From Thalassia testudinum (taxonomy: Eukaryota > Streptophyta > Magnoliopsida > Alismatales > Hydrocharitaceae): 64,000 bases of DNA. The stretch covers positions 33,603,501 to 33,667,500 of the forward strand of contig JAZHRO010000056.1 in the NCBI GenBank assembly GCA_037157565.1, read 5' to 3'. Below, one piece after another: positions 44,938 through 56,815 of this stretch (positions within the stretch are counted from its first letter, which is position 1; every line of letters starts with the position of its first letter). A program made the translations under genes and the position numbers. Below the pieces are notes generated by a model, which saw only the letters and a program-made list of their open reading frames with translations, was not told the origin of the DNA and made no database searches.

Positions 44938-46722
44938 TGTTGAACGTTCGAATCGTTACGCTAACGTGTTCGATTTTGGAAAACCTGATAAAACCTGTCG
45001 TTATAGCTTTAAAGCGAAGAATTCGTGTTCAACAAATAAAATTTATACCGAAATTAAAATTCCGGGTCGAACAGAGGGAGGCAGACGTTTGATTTAAAAA
45101 CTACGCGTTTCTTTTTATTTGTCACGGAATAATTCAATTTAAAACTATCTAATTATTTACAATAAATAGAAGAGAGAGAGAGAGTAAGAGAGAAAGAGAA
45201 TATTACATAGAGAAATCAAAATGAGATGTAGAATAAATAAGGAATTTATCATTAAGGAGATTATTCATTTCACTCTTACAACTACAAAGCATAAAACAAT
45301 TACTCTAGAAAGCGATAAATTTACTCTAGAAAGCATTAAAAGAATGGAGGGAGAAATGTTATCCTCGACAATTGCTTGAGGAGGAGCAAAACTATACTAG
45401 AAAGCAGTAAATCTATACTAGAAAGCAGTAAAAAGAATAGGGAGAGAGAAATCCTCCTTGACGGCTGCTTCGAGGATGAGCCGGACGGGACGACACCTGG
45501 ATGAAGGAGGATGAAGCAGGACGAAGGAGGACGAAGCAGAAGAACGGGAACGGAGCAGCATGCCGTCCTCGTCGCGGGATCCATTTCCGAAGGGGAACGA
45601 AAATTTGGACTTTATCTCGCGAGAAGCATCCCGGGTGTGGGACAAGCTTCTCTTGAGCTTTGGAGAGGTAGAGAAGAGAAGGAAGGGATGATAATTTCAT
45701 ATTTAGGGGGTCTCCTTTTATAGTTGCAAGGAGTGGGGGCAAAATGGACATTACAACTTCAAAATAATAAATGAGGGGTCTTTAGTGACGGATAATTCGT
45801 CACTAAAGCCTCCTTCATGGGCATCGTGGGCAGCTCGCATGCGCCTTCTCGCCTGCTCGCACGCGCAATGCCTGCGCACGTCCGCTGAGCCTCAGCCGTC
45901 CGATCGGATGGCTTAAGATGCATCTCCGCCCGCTGCTGTGCCCGCCTGGCGCGTGCGATCGTGCGTGATGCCACGCATTCAATAGCACGTAATCTCGATT
46001 GAGCGCTGACGGCCGTCCGATCGCGATCCAACGCCCGCCATCGCCCGCGCCTTCCTCCCCTTCGTTGCGGTTCAAACCCGCGCCCGCGGCTCGCGTAAGC
46101 GCGCTTGACCGCTGCACTATAAGGCGCGGATGGTCGAGCGGACGCTTTTAAGCGCGGCTGACCACAACCATTGGATCGAGATCCAACAGCAGAGAGTGAG
46201 CGGGTGTGGGGCCTTCAGGGATTCATGCGGTAGTTTGGGCGGCCGGGATGGTGCCACGTGGTGCCATCTTGGCTGTCCATCTTCTGGAAGTTGTAGATGG
46301 TGCCACGGATGTCGGATTGACTTGATTTTTGCGTCGTTGGGCTGCAATCGTCGATTTGAATTCATCCGTGCGGTCAGATTTGTCATTTGAAGAGTGGATT
46401 TACACCATCCTGGCCCTTGATCTTCTAGGGTTCCCCGATCACTATCTGATGCTACAGATGTCTGATTAGGGCGATCTTGGAGTCGTTGAACTCCAATCGT
46501 CGCCCTGATCCCATCCATACAGTTGGATCTTTGATCCGAGGCCCCAATAAAATGTTTACCCTGTCTAAGCACATAAAAGGAGACAATTAACCTCCATTTT
46601 ATTCAAACTACTCTAAATGCAAGATGATGCATGTTATGCAATATTTATATCATGAAATGCAATCCTATGCTTAAGAACATGCATAAATAGACATCTTAAG
46701 TAGTGTAAATGTGTTTACATCA
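44938..46722 (-). repeat. 3' LTR of C (1785 bp)
   Basis: Plus coordinates TGTTGAACG to TTTACATCA; terminal hairpin TGTAAA-TGTG-TTTACA (46704-46719). TATA box (sense CTATAAAAG) at 45715-45723 with a palindrome at 45780-45808 upstream. The GTCGAACAGAGGGAGGCAG block is near 45065. The last third is GC-rich. Confidence 0.92.
45716..45808 (-). promoter_or_regulatory. C promoter: palindrome plus TATA box
   Basis: TATA (45716-45722) and, 58 bp upstream in the element sense, an inverted repeat with arms CTTTAGTGACG (45780-45808). In the other LTR the palindrome is longer and perfect: 14-bp arms, 51839-51868. There the TATA has a substitution (TTTTATTG near 51777). Confidence 0.62.
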
Positions 46723-46736
46723 TACCCCCATGCCTA
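46723..46736 (-). other. 3' polypurine tract of C
   Basis: Sense TAGGCATGGGGGTA before the LTR. Confidence 0.83.
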
Positions 46737-48501
46737 TCTTTTGCAAGTCCCTAGCAAAAACTATATGCTATTTATAAAAGAATTAGTTTGGATTATTTAG
46801 GCATGAGTTATTTTCAATCATTAAGAAATTGTCTACTTAGGAACTGAACTTTCAAAGACACAACAGCGCCCGAGTATCAGCCAAAATGCAAACCGCCTCA
46901 AGCCCTCGCCTTATTCAAAGAAAAATTTCTTTTTCTCTTTTTATCTTTTCTAATTTTTTTGGATTTTCAAATTTTAGGGTTTAAGAGTGGCTTTCTATGG
47001 CCATTCAACTCACCCAAGATTTGATGAGAACCCTAAGCTTTAAGCATCTTATTGTGATTGTGATAGACTCGTTGACTGGTAATTAAAACGGACTTCGGAT
47101 TTCTACGCCTCTAGGTGACCTCAAAAAGAATTCTACCTAAAGGTGTATCTTTACAACCGGTAGCTTTCTCCCTACTTTTATTTCTTTTTATAGGGTCAAC
47201 ACAAGGGTGAATCCAGTGTATATCTCCCAGGTTTATTCTACTTCTCTGCTTCTTCCTAAGTGTTTTGGGAATTTTTAGTGCATTTACTGAGTTGGGTTCT
47301 GGACAACTGGTCGATGAGCTGTTACCACCGACAACTTGCCAGCCATACTCGTGCGGCGAAGTGTGGCTTATTTCTTTTTGTTCTTTTCTCTTTTTTTCTT
47401 TTTTTTTTATTTTTTATTTTTTTTTTAAGTAGGTGGCTTCCCTGATCTAAGATTTACCTAAAGGCAGCAAAAAGAGAAAGGTCCAGTGACTGGGCTCTGG
47501 ACAACCTACCTATGGGCTGTTACCCACGACAACTTGCCAGCCATATCACCCTAGAAGGTTCATTAGCTACCCAATTTCCGTTAAAATCGCCGAACAACGA
47601 GTCAGTGCAAAGATAGTGTGTAGATGCTTAAGACTCAAAATTCCCTCAAATCAAAGGACGGGTTGATAAGTCGTGTACTTATCACCCAAACTTATTTATT
47701 CCAATTACGATAGAATTAAGATGGCGAGGACTCAAAGACAAATCCACATTTTAGTGGATACACGGGCTAATTAAGTCCAAAGACCTGAAGGGTCTTTGTG
47801 TTTAAATCATAATGTAGTATTTCCTAAGATTGAAAATTTTCTTAAACCCAAATTGTCTTTCCTAATTCCAATTTTTTTTTTATAAAAGAAAATAAAAAAA
47901 ATCTACGAAGCTGACGAATGAATTCAGAGATAAATATCCACCCCCCCATGCCTATCTAATGCAATGTCCTCATTGTATTAAAAAGACATAAAACAGAGTG
48001 GACAAGCGTAGAAAGCACCTGAATTGCATGAATGTCAGGTCCGCTCCGAGATGAAAACTAAGAAAAATTATATATGTGCTGAGTTTAGTGCCTTCAGCTA
48101 GGCACACTATACAAAGAAAAGAAATGAAGAATTCACAAGTGCATGTCAGAATTAGAATAAAAAGAAGAATCTTCTGACCTAACAACAGCGGTCCACAGAT
48201 GTGGACTAGATTGTGGTGCAGACCCATTCCCCATAATCAAGAATATCTTAGGTTCTGGATAAAAATTACCCAAAACCTAAAATCAGAATGCAAGTGAGGT
48301 CGAGCCTGCGATTTATGAGGATGCAACCCAAGACCACAAAGTCGGGTTACAGAGAATTGAAGCTCAAAAGGATAATCGTTGATGTGTGCTTGAGTTGAAC
48401 ATCCTCGAAACAAATGTCATAAGGGTTCTGATTTGATGGTTTCAGCTTAAAAGGAACCCTTCGACTCAATCTTTCATTTCCTCCAAAGTTAACTTCCCAA
48501 A
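46737..48501 (-). other. 3' non-coding region of C
   Basis: No ORF of note. Two copies of a roughly 55-bp unit at about 47288-47345 and 47484-47541 (shared core GACAACTTGCCAGCCAT) occupy the position where N1/B/H/K have their repeated hairpins. Internal motif CAATGAGGACATTG and GGCATGGGGGGG at 47975-47941. A T-rich run is at 47385-47430. A partial TGCTGAGTTTAGTGCCTTCAG block is at about 48077. Confidence 0.6.
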
Positions 48502-49980
48502 TCAGAACTTCCTAGCTCCTATCCTCCTCATTCCGAATGTTAAATTCTGAGACCTCTTGATGTTAATCACCCCGTCTGAAATCTCCAAGTCTAAATAATG
48601 TGGCAGAATCAGAATTGACTTGGGTCTAATTATCTCAGAAATAGAATTATCGATAAGCTCAACGGGGTGTAACTGATAATTAGGGCATTGAATTGATTCC
48701 TCCAGAAAATGCGATTCTGGATCCGTAATGTGTGCCCTAATAAGATCAGTTTTCTCAGTTATTAGGCTATCAGATGATCTATCAGATTCCTTAGGCCCAA
48801 TCGTCTCACAGAAATCGTATTCTGAAAACTCGCGTGAGACTTCGCAACTTGAATCTTCACCAAAGAAATCAAGATCCGTATCAATGTATGTCCCAAAATC
48901 AGTTGGCACTTTCTGTTCCCAGGAGACATACGTTTCCTCGTAACCCAGCTCAAGGATCTCAGGTGAAGAAATCAGATCTTCCTTAACTGGTCGCTTTAAT
49001 TCAATCTGGTCATAACACATGTCCCCCTCAACAGGTGCCTGAGCAGGTTCTTTTATTGGCTTTCCTGAAGAGGGTTCATCCTGGGAATCATCCCATGATT
49101 GAATCAAAGCAACCACAAATCTCATCCTCAATTTCGCTAATTTCCCAAGTAGAAACTCACCCGGGTTCTTATCCTTAACGTCCTGGAGCCAATCCAACAA
49201 AGACTTATTCAAATCAACAATCATTTTAATCAGGGGCTCCAATCTCTCAATGCAAGGTATTGGCTGAACTTCTAAAGATTGTATGATATTCCTCAAGTTA
49301 GCCAGAACCTTATCTTGAACCTAGTTAACCTGAACCAAATGATTTGGTTTAGGGTTGGGCGGGTTTGGGCTCAATGCAGGGGAATTAACGAATTGAGATT
49401 CGTTATACCCTTCCTGATAATATGTCATTTCAGATTGTTCAAAAGATGGTGATGACCTAAAGGCAGTGAAATCAGAGGATGGGTAAGGATCGATGTATCC
49501 TTCTTGATTGTAGATCGTATTAGGTTGTTCATGAAAGGAAGACGATCTATAATCGATGTAGCTCTGAGAAGGATAGAAATCAGAATCAAAGTGTTCAGGG
49601 TTAGACCCTAAACACGGAGGTCCAGAACTGTATCCCCAATCCGAATTATCCCAACTAACTGATGGTTGATTATAGTACGAGTTGGGATAATCGTCATGTT
49701 GAGGATAATTCACAACAGGAGGGAAAGAGTGGGAATGCATGAAATATGTGGAAGGATTCATGAGACACGGGAGGAAGAAAGGTGCCCTACAATACAAACA
49801 ATCAAACCTGTCCTTAAATGGGTTAGCCTAAAGACCTACAGACTCTCAAAACCCATCTTGAGATAAAGGAACGATTTGATCTACTTCCATCTGTTCAATC
49901 CAACCAGTTAGAAGGAGGGACTGGGGAGAAGGTTCTTCCTTCGGCTTGCCCCTCCAGTTCCTAGTGTACCCCCCAGCCAT
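48502..49980 (-). pseudogene. Orphan ORF of element C (about 490 codons, three stops)
   Basis: One frame from ATG 49980-49978 (MAGGYTRNWRGKPKEE) to 48502, broken by a TGA and a TAG near 49855 and 49830 and a TAG at 49321. Residues 60-220 are very rich in Y, S, P and N (DYPNSYYNQPSVSWDNSDW, SQSYIDYRSSSF). Then follow a predicted helical stretch (IERLEPLIKMIVDLNKSLLD), a basic segment (LGKLAKLRMRF) and an acidic C-terminal half (DTDLDFFGEDSSCEV). No family recognised and no obvious homology to the B ORF. The order Y/P-rich, helical, acidic resembles the N1 protein, and the Y-rich part resembles the C-terminal part of Athila Gag, but that is only composition. Function unknown. Confidence 0.58.
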
Positions 49981-50975
49981 GATCGTTTGACTCTGCTCCC
50001 CTAGCTAGACATCAGATTGAACAATAGAAACAAACTAATCGAAAATAATCTCATTTTGAGTTCTGAAGAGCGATTTCAATCCTTAAGGCCAACGTCTACT
50101 CTGTTTTATTTAGGGCTAGGTTTGAATGTGCTTTGGAATGTGATTGGCCCTTTAAATGGGTTGTGCCCTTAATGATTGATTGATTTGTGTGTGCATGCAC
50201 AACCAGTGGTTTTCAAGCAAGATTATTTTTGAGGTGGTGAATTTTAAGGTTCAAATCTTGCTCAGTAGCTTTTAGGATTCAACTTTAGGTGTCTTCAAAC
50301 AAGTTACATTGGCACACCAGGTTTTGCAAGCATAGATGAAGATGTTTTCCTTTAAAGCTTAAAAAGAATGTGGAGTGCTTGGTAAATCCCTAAGAGTTGA
50401 ACCTAATTGGTAGCTACTTGATGAGTTTATTTTATTTAAAGTGGTGCGGCCCAATCAACTCAAACAATTAGCCACAAATGCACCACTAAGTTAGGCACAC
50501 AAAGATGGTTAACCTAGAATGATTTCTACTCTTTTATGTGTTGCTTTATGTGTACCGGTTCCATAGATCAGAACCCGGTTGAGTAGAAACAAATCAATTC
50601 GGTTAAGTGCCTTTGAATGTGGGTGTACATTGTGTATTTGTTGAAAATTGCCCCACAAAATTATCTTTTTGTTTTTTTTTTGTTTTATATATAAATGAAG
50701 ATGGAATGAATGTGAGTGAGAATCCAAACAACCAAACTATTCCTAAGATTTATGCAAACACCAAGGTTAATTGGAATTTGGATTCATTGTGGCGAATGAA
50801 ATCTATGGAGGGGGAAAAAATGGGGATAACTTACAAAACCTTCCACAGCACTTTACTCCAATCTACCGCTTTTGCTTGTCTCAAAAGAGTACTTGCAATT
50901 ACAATAAGAAAGGAGAAAAGTGAGGTAAATGGTTTGTAAGTTACAAAATGCGAAGAGAAATCAAAGAGCGTTGCC
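49981..50975 (-). other. 5' leader of C
   Basis: Non-coding. Shortly after the PBS there is a possible acceptor (AATTGCAAG, near 50895) and, about 57 nt on, GTAAGTT (near 50833), loosely like the leader block of the other elements. Sequence is otherwise not alignable by eye to H/A/B/K. Confidence 0.5.
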
Positions 50976-50993
50976 TCCCCGGCAACGGCGCCA
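50976..50993 (-). other. Primer-binding site of C (tRNA-Asp)
   Basis: Sense TGGCGCCGTTGCCGGGGA, three bases after the 5' LTR; intact. Confidence 0.92.
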
Positions 50994-50996
50994 AAA

Positions 50997-52765
50997 TGTT
51001 GAACGTTCGAATCGCTACGCTAACGAGTTCGATTTTGGAAAACCTGATAAAACCTGTCGTTATAGCTTGAAAGCGAAGAATTCATGTTCAACAAATAAAA
51101 TTTATACCGAAATTAAAATTCCAGGTCGAACACAGGGAGGTAGACGTTTGAATTAAAAACTACGCGTTTCTTTTTATTTGTCACGGAATAATTCAATTTA
51201 AAACTATCTAATTATTTACAATAAATAGAAGAGTGAGAGAGAGTAAGAGAGAAAGAGAATATTACACAGAGAAATCAAAATGAGATGTAGAATAAATAAG
51301 GAATTTATCATTAAAGAGATTGTTCATTTCACTCTTACAACTACAAAGCATAAAACAATTACTCTAGAAAGCGATAAATTTACTCTAGAAAGCATTAAAA
51401 GAATGGAGGAAGAAATTTCCTCCTCGACGATTGCTTGGAGGATGAGCAAAACTACACTAAAAGCAGTAAATCTATACTAGAAAGCAGTAAAAAGAATAGG
51501 GAGAGAGAAATCCTCCTCGACGGTTGCTTCGAGGATGAGCCGGACGGGACGACGCCTGGACGAAGGAGGATGAAGCAGGACGAAGGAGGACGAAGCAGAA
51601 GAACGGGAACGGAGTAGCACGCCATCATCGTCGCGGGATCCATTTCCGAAGGGGAACAAAAATTTGGACTTTATCTCGCGAGAAGCATCCCGGGTGTGGG
51701 ACAAGCTTCTCTTGAGCTTTGGAGAGGTAGAGAAGAGAAGGAAGGGATGAGAATTTCATATGGAGGGGGTCTCCTTTTATTGTTACAAGGAGTGGGGGTA
51801 AAATGGACATTACAACTTCATAATAATAAATGAGGGGTCTTTAGTGACGGATAAATCCGTCACTAAAGCCTCCTTCGTGGGCGTCGTGGGCGGCTTGCAC
51901 GCGCCTGCTCGCCTGCTCGCGCGCGCAACACCTGCGCACGTCTGCTAATCCTCAACCGTCCGATTGCGAGATCGGAGCGCTTAAGACGCATCTTCGCCCG
52001 CTGCTGTGCCCGCCTGGCGCGTGCGATCGCGCGTGACGCCGCGCGTTCAATCTCGCATAATCTCGATTGAGCGCTAACGGCCGTCCGATCGCAATCCAAC
52101 GCCCGCCATCGCCCGCACGCCCGCGCCTGCGGCTCGCGTAAGCGCGCTCGACCGCTACGCTACAAGGCGCGGATGGTCGAGCAGACGCTTTTAGGCGTGG
52201 CTGACCACAGCCGTTGGACCGAGATCCAACGACGGAGAGCAAGCAGGTGCAGGGCCTTCAGGGATTCATGCGGCCTTTTGGGCAGTCGGGATGGCGCCAC
52301 GTGGCACCATCTTGGCCATCCATCTTCTGGAAGTTGTAGATGGTGCCACGGATGTCGGATTGACTTGATTTTTGCGTCGTTGGGCTGCAATCGTCGATCC
52401 GAATTCATCCATGTGGTCTGATTTGTCATTTGAAGAGTGGATTTACACCATCCTGGCCCTTGATCTTCTAGGGTTCCCTGGTCACTATCTGATGCTACGG
52501 ATGTCTGATTAGGGCGATCCTGGAGTCGTTGAACTCCAATCGTCGCCCTGATCCCATCCATACGGTTGGATCTTTGATCTGAGATCCCGATAAAATGTTT
52601 ACCCTGTCCAAGCACATAAAAGGAGATAATTAACCTCCATTTTATTCAAACTACTCTAAATGCAAGATGATGCATGTTATGCAATATTTATATCATGAAA
52701 TGCAATCCTATGCTTAAGAACATGCATAAATAGACATCTTAGGTAGTGTAAATGTGTTTACATCA
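50997..52765 (-). repeat. 5' LTR of C (1769 bp)
   Basis: Counterpart of 44938-46722. Palindrome 51839-51868 perfect; terminal hairpin 52747-52762. Confidence 0.92.
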
Positions 52766-52770
52766 CTTGG

Positions 52771-54183
52771 TCAAAAGCTCCAATTGACTGCACGAAGATG
52801 CACCAGGAGGTAATCCGCTCTTCCTGGAGTCGATGCCTGGAACTTGCAGACGTGATGAAACCTTCAAACTTCGGTCGAAGCTTTGTCAATGGCGGTCGTG
52901 ACCTGGGAACCTGAAAGTAAGAAAACGGGCTAAGAGCCCTAGTTAAAACAATTCATAAGCTTCGCCGTGAGGTGGGGAATTGAACGACGGTGTTCGTGAG
53001 GTGTGAGAGTGCGTGAGGTGGCCGGACGGTGATGGAATGTGAGGTGTGACAATGTGGTGTTCGGTGGAGCAGTGGGGAGGCCAATAGCCTCGAAGACTAG
53101 AGGGCTTTTGCTCTCTGAAACACGACAAAGGTGTGGAGATGAACTGCAGCAGGATTGGTGGAGTGTAATGGCCGTGCGATCTCGCTGGAGGTATGTCGGT
53201 GAGGTGGAAGACAGAGGCCAACGGGGTGAGTCGGTGGTCGAAACGAGGTGGCAAGGGTCTAAAAACAAAGAGAGGAAGTCGAGGAGTATTTAGGAGGGGT
53301 GGAAGACGAAAGGGGCAGAGTTGGCACCGGGTGAGGTGCGGCTGACATCGGAGACAAAGCTGCTCAAAGAGAGCTGATCAGCGAGGATGAAGTGGGGCAG
53401 GTGCGCCGATGGGTGCTACGCGACGTGAAAGAAGACAAGGAGGAAGAGTCGACCACTGGTATTGTGGTCAGATGACGAGGGAAAGTAGGAAAGGTCCCCG
53501 AAGCTTGAAGAGAAAATCGGTCGGAGGAAGGGAGAGGAATTAGAGGGAATCTCTGGCCAAATTCCAGCTTGGGAAATCCATTGTGATCTAGGGAGTCTTT
53601 TATAGGTCAATAGAAGTCCGTTAGAGCTTGGGAAGCAAGCTTCCCAAGCTTCGAAAGCTCGTTGGAGTTGGAAGTTTCTTGATACCCAAATATCATGCGT
53701 TCGCATGAGAGATTGGATAGGTTTCAGGGCTTAGGATTAGGTCCAAAGGGAAGGAAATTTCTTTACGAACTTCCCTTTCAAAATTGAAAGGGATTCATCA
53801 AGAAATCAGGGAGTTCTTTCCCTTTTAAGGTCGTCAGAGCAAGTAGGAATAGGTTTAATGGTGGTAATGACTTATTTGTGAGAACGACGACAAAGTTAGG
53901 GGCCTATTTGAAAGAATTTTGAAAGTTAAGTGCAAAAATGACATTAGACAGGACCAATTTGCAAACTAAGTCAAGACAAATTCATCTTGGGTCCAAATTT
54001 TGATACAAACCTAATTTGAACCTAAGGAATCTAATGGTGATGTTGGATTTTGGTTTTGACCTTGTTTGACTGGGTAATTTATGTAAAGACCTAAATTAGG
54101 GCAAATGTCTCACTGTGGTTCTGTTTTGGGTCAAATGGGTTCTGATGGTCAAATTGAAAGTTCTAAACCCTGGAGAATATTGG
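52771..54183 (-). repeat. K 5' LTR, U3-side part, cut by element D
   Basis: Continues K's LTR after C. Promoter: TATA 53598-53604 (sense TATAAAAG) and palindrome TCATGCG-TT-CGCATGA (53693-53708) about 90 bp upstream. The tail (53950-54180) matches the U3 of A, H and B, then breaks off where D begins; the U3 terminus lies beyond 64000. ATTGG (54179-54183) is the presumed D target duplication. Confidence 0.82.
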
Positions 54184-54869
54184 TGTAGACCTGGTTAGGT
54201 GTGTTAATATAGTGATTTTATAGTTATGATGAGTATAGTGGTTAACCTAAATCGAGCCTAACCATCTCTTTACAAAATTTTTTACCTGGCCTACTTAATT
54301 TTATCTTGGTCACTTTTAGGCCCAGGGTCGAACTCAGGGAAGTGGGATTAGAAGTCAAGTTTCTACGCCTTTCCTACAACGAATCTCTTCCATTCGTTTA
54401 TTGTGTTTTTGGTGTTTTTCTATTTAGATTCTTTTCTGATAATTCTTGTCTTTGAGGCACACCCTCAAAATTAGGTTCTTGGCTTTGAGCCAAATCAGGG
54501 TTCAAAAATGGGTCTTGCTATTCGCAAGATGGAATACCTGCAAGTCAAGGATTATCTTTTCTCTTTTATATATATATTTTTTATCTTTTTATTGGCAGGA
54601 AAGAGAAATAAAAATAAAGTAAATATAGTATATATATGTATATATTATATATGTATAAAGGGGTGGAGGTGGAGGCGGAGATGGCATGTAGCACGGTGTC
54701 GAGTCGGTCGTCGTCTAGAAAGATGCAACCAACAGGACGAAGTGCTGCGTGGAGTGTAAGGTGGATGGCAGAAGATGTGTGTGACCACGCTTTTTGTACG
54801 CGTGTATCGGGGAATATCAACAACTGGTGCAGATATTCCCGTGATACAACGTATGGTAAGTAATGTGAA

Positions 54870-55079
54870 AATATATATATATATATGTATATATGGTTAT
54901 AAATATATAGGTATATATGTACTTATATATGTATATATACATATAGGTATGTAAATATATGTATAGATAGATGTATGTATATATATATATATGTATGTAT
55001 ATATAGCTATATAGATGTATATGTATATATGTATAAATATATGTAGTAATATATGTATATAGATATATGTAGATAGATA

Positions 55080-55158
<79 letters not shown>

Positions 55159-55545
55159 ATACTTATACTTAGTTATATAGGTAATAATATATATATAGAT
55201 ATATGTATATATATATATGTATATAAATATATGTATATATGTAAGTATATATGTGTATATATATATATATATATAAGTATATAGATATATATATATATAT
55301 GTATGTATGTATATAGACTAATACATAGTTATATAAGTACTAATATATGTATAGATATATGTATATATATATATGTATATAAGTATATATATATATAAAT
55401 ATATCTATGTACGTATATATATATATATATATGTATAAAGTAGAGTATAGGTGTGTGTGTGTATGAGAGTGTGTGTGTGTGTGTGTAAGTGTCGACAGAG
55501 AGAGAGTGAGAGAGTGCTGTGTGTGAGAGAGAGAGAGAGGGAGAG
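54870..55545. repeat. Microsatellite block in the D LTR
   Basis: About 560 bp of interrupted (TA)n and (TATG)n, including an uninterrupted TA run at about 55098-55143, then (GT)n and (GA)n to about 55545. Located downstream of the TATA box, so it would be transcribed. Confidence 0.85.
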
Positions 55546-55823
55546 CTTCCCGCTGGAGTGAAGGGGGCGTTTAAGCCGTCCACGCACAGCAAAGCGTCGT
55601 CTGAGGCTTCACGTGTGCGCGTAGGCGCGTATGCATGCAGAGAGGCACGCGCTGGGAGGGAGTGAGTGCGGGGGAGTGAACCGTAGCGCACCACGCTGCG
55701 CGAAGGGGCTGGAGCAGGCGAAGACACGGGCGGGTGGGGGCGCTGGCAGATGCGTGGGAGGGCGCTGGAGCGGGACGCGGGGCAGGGCGCGCGCGCGCGG
55801 GCTGCGGCCGGTTGCGGTGCGTC

Positions 55824-55859
55824 GGGTGACCGGATAAGTGAGAAACTTACCGGTCACCC
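55824..55859. other. Stem-loop in the D LTR
   Basis: Arms GGGTGACCGG and CCGGTCACCC, continued after one bulged base by TAAGT/ACTTA: about 15 pairs. Comparable in position to the stem-loops of A, B, S1 and N1 but different in sequence. Confidence 0.6.
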
Positions 55860-56420
55860 CACTGTAGCCACAGTGTTCCGCTGAAACGCATGAATAGTGG
55901 CTACAGTGGCTGGCGAGCCACGTGACCACTTGCACCCGGTGCTGTGAGTGCGGAAGACATGCAGCTGGCGTGCGCAAGCTGGCGCGCACGTGGAAGGGGT
56001 GCGCTGGCTGGTTGTGGGCACAGAGAGGCAGGCGTACACGAAGAAGAGGAAGGCGAAGGCAGCCTGCAGGCGTGCGCGATGGCCTGCTAGCTTGCGGCTG
56101 CTGCCGCCTTGCTGCTACTGCTGCATGCGGAGCTTTGAGCTTCAAAGCTTGAAGCTCCTGCTTCAATGGCTGAAGTGGCTTGGACGTTGAAACAAGGAAA
56201 GAACCACCACGCCCACCGGCTCTTTGATGAGCTGGGTGGTGGTGGGCTCACGGTGGTGGTTGTGCACCACCGTGAGGTACTCCTGCCCACAGAGTGTCTC
56301 CTCAGAGGAGGAGGGCCTGCGTATGGAGGGAGAAGGGAGGAGATGGCATGGAGAAGAAGAGCTGCAGATTGTTTTTCTCATGGGGACTAGGCTCCCTTTG
56401 CAAAGAAGGTAGCCATGCCC

Positions 56421-56467
56421 TTATAAAGAAGAAGAAAGCATGCACAGCCATGCCCTAGCTGTGCATG
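56421..56467 (-). promoter_or_regulatory. D promoter: palindrome plus TATA-like box
   Basis: Sense CTTTATAA (56421-56428), with a perfect 10-bp inverted repeat CATGCACAGC/GCTGTGCATG (56439-56448, 56458-56467) immediately upstream. Confidence 0.5.
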
Positions 56468-56801
56468 GCTCATGGCTGACAGGGAGAGGCTTGCATGCGG
56501 CTGGCAGGGAGGGGTGTTGCAGAGCATGGCGCGAGGAGGAAGGTCCAGCCATGCCATGCAGCCGCGGGAAGAATTCAAAGTCAAATAAAATTAAAAAATA
56601 AAAAGATGGTGAATTTTGCAAAGCAGCACCTAAGGAAAATGTGTATTGCAAGGCCATTTTATTCACTCTCCTCCCCTCTCAATTAAATGCATGCATGTGT
56701 GTATTTTTACAAATGCGACTATGGATATCTAATATGCACTGGTAATGCTAGGAAATAGCACAAGACAGCATAATTGCAGGTGTATTTTTGCGGTGTAATC
56801 A

Positions 56802-56815
56802 TACCCCCATGCCTA
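56802..56815 (-). other. 3' polypurine tract of D
   Basis: Sense TAGGCATGGGGGTA directly before the LTR. Confidence 0.83.

Larger units (their letters stand above)
44938..52765 (-). mobile_element. Element C: complete non-autonomous LTR retrotransposon
   Basis: Minus strand, 7828 bp, with CTTGG at 44933-44937 and 52766-52770. LTRs 44938-46722 and 50997-52765 are clearly related but several percent diverged near one end (roughly 10 differences in the first 170 bp), so older than B and N1. Intact PBS and PPT. Internal 4.3 kb without gag or pol and with a third type of orphan ORF. A separate LTR family from A/B/H/K and from N1. Confidence 0.94.
33339..54183 (-). mobile_element. Element K: Athila-like gag-pol retrotransposon, interrupted by H, S1, C and D
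   Basis: Minus strand. The 3' LTR lies beyond H, off the left edge. Visible: 3' non-coding 33339-34647, pol and gag 34648-43084 (split by S1), leader, decayed PBS, and the 5' LTR, which is split by C and cut again by D at 54183. H-type proteins, but K keeps the catalytic Asp residues in protease, RT and integrase that H has partly lost. Oldest element by nesting. Confidence 0.85.
54184..56801 (-). repeat. 3' LTR of D (about 2618 bp)
   Basis: Unlike any other LTR here except for shared motifs: GGGTCGAACTCAGGGA (about 54325) and the PPT at its border. Contains a microsatellite block, a stem-loop (55824-55859), a GC-rich stretch (55600-56100), and a promoter near 56421-56467. Frames up to 185 codons in the GC-rich part occur on both strands and look like composition effects. 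I see no terminal hairpin. Confidence 0.82.

Noticed and set aside
53039..53293. Frames in the K LTR considered as a host gene fragment
   Set aside because: The stretch aligns in position with the GC-rich part of related LTRs and has no recognisable protein.
54870..55440. TA-rich block considered as an origin, centromeric satellite or matrix attachment site
   Set aside because: It is simple-sequence expansion bounded within one LTR; nothing else supports those roles.
55609..56390. Frames of 60-185 codons in the GC-rich part of the D LTR
   Set aside because: Overlapping frames on both strands, no domain, inside an LTR.
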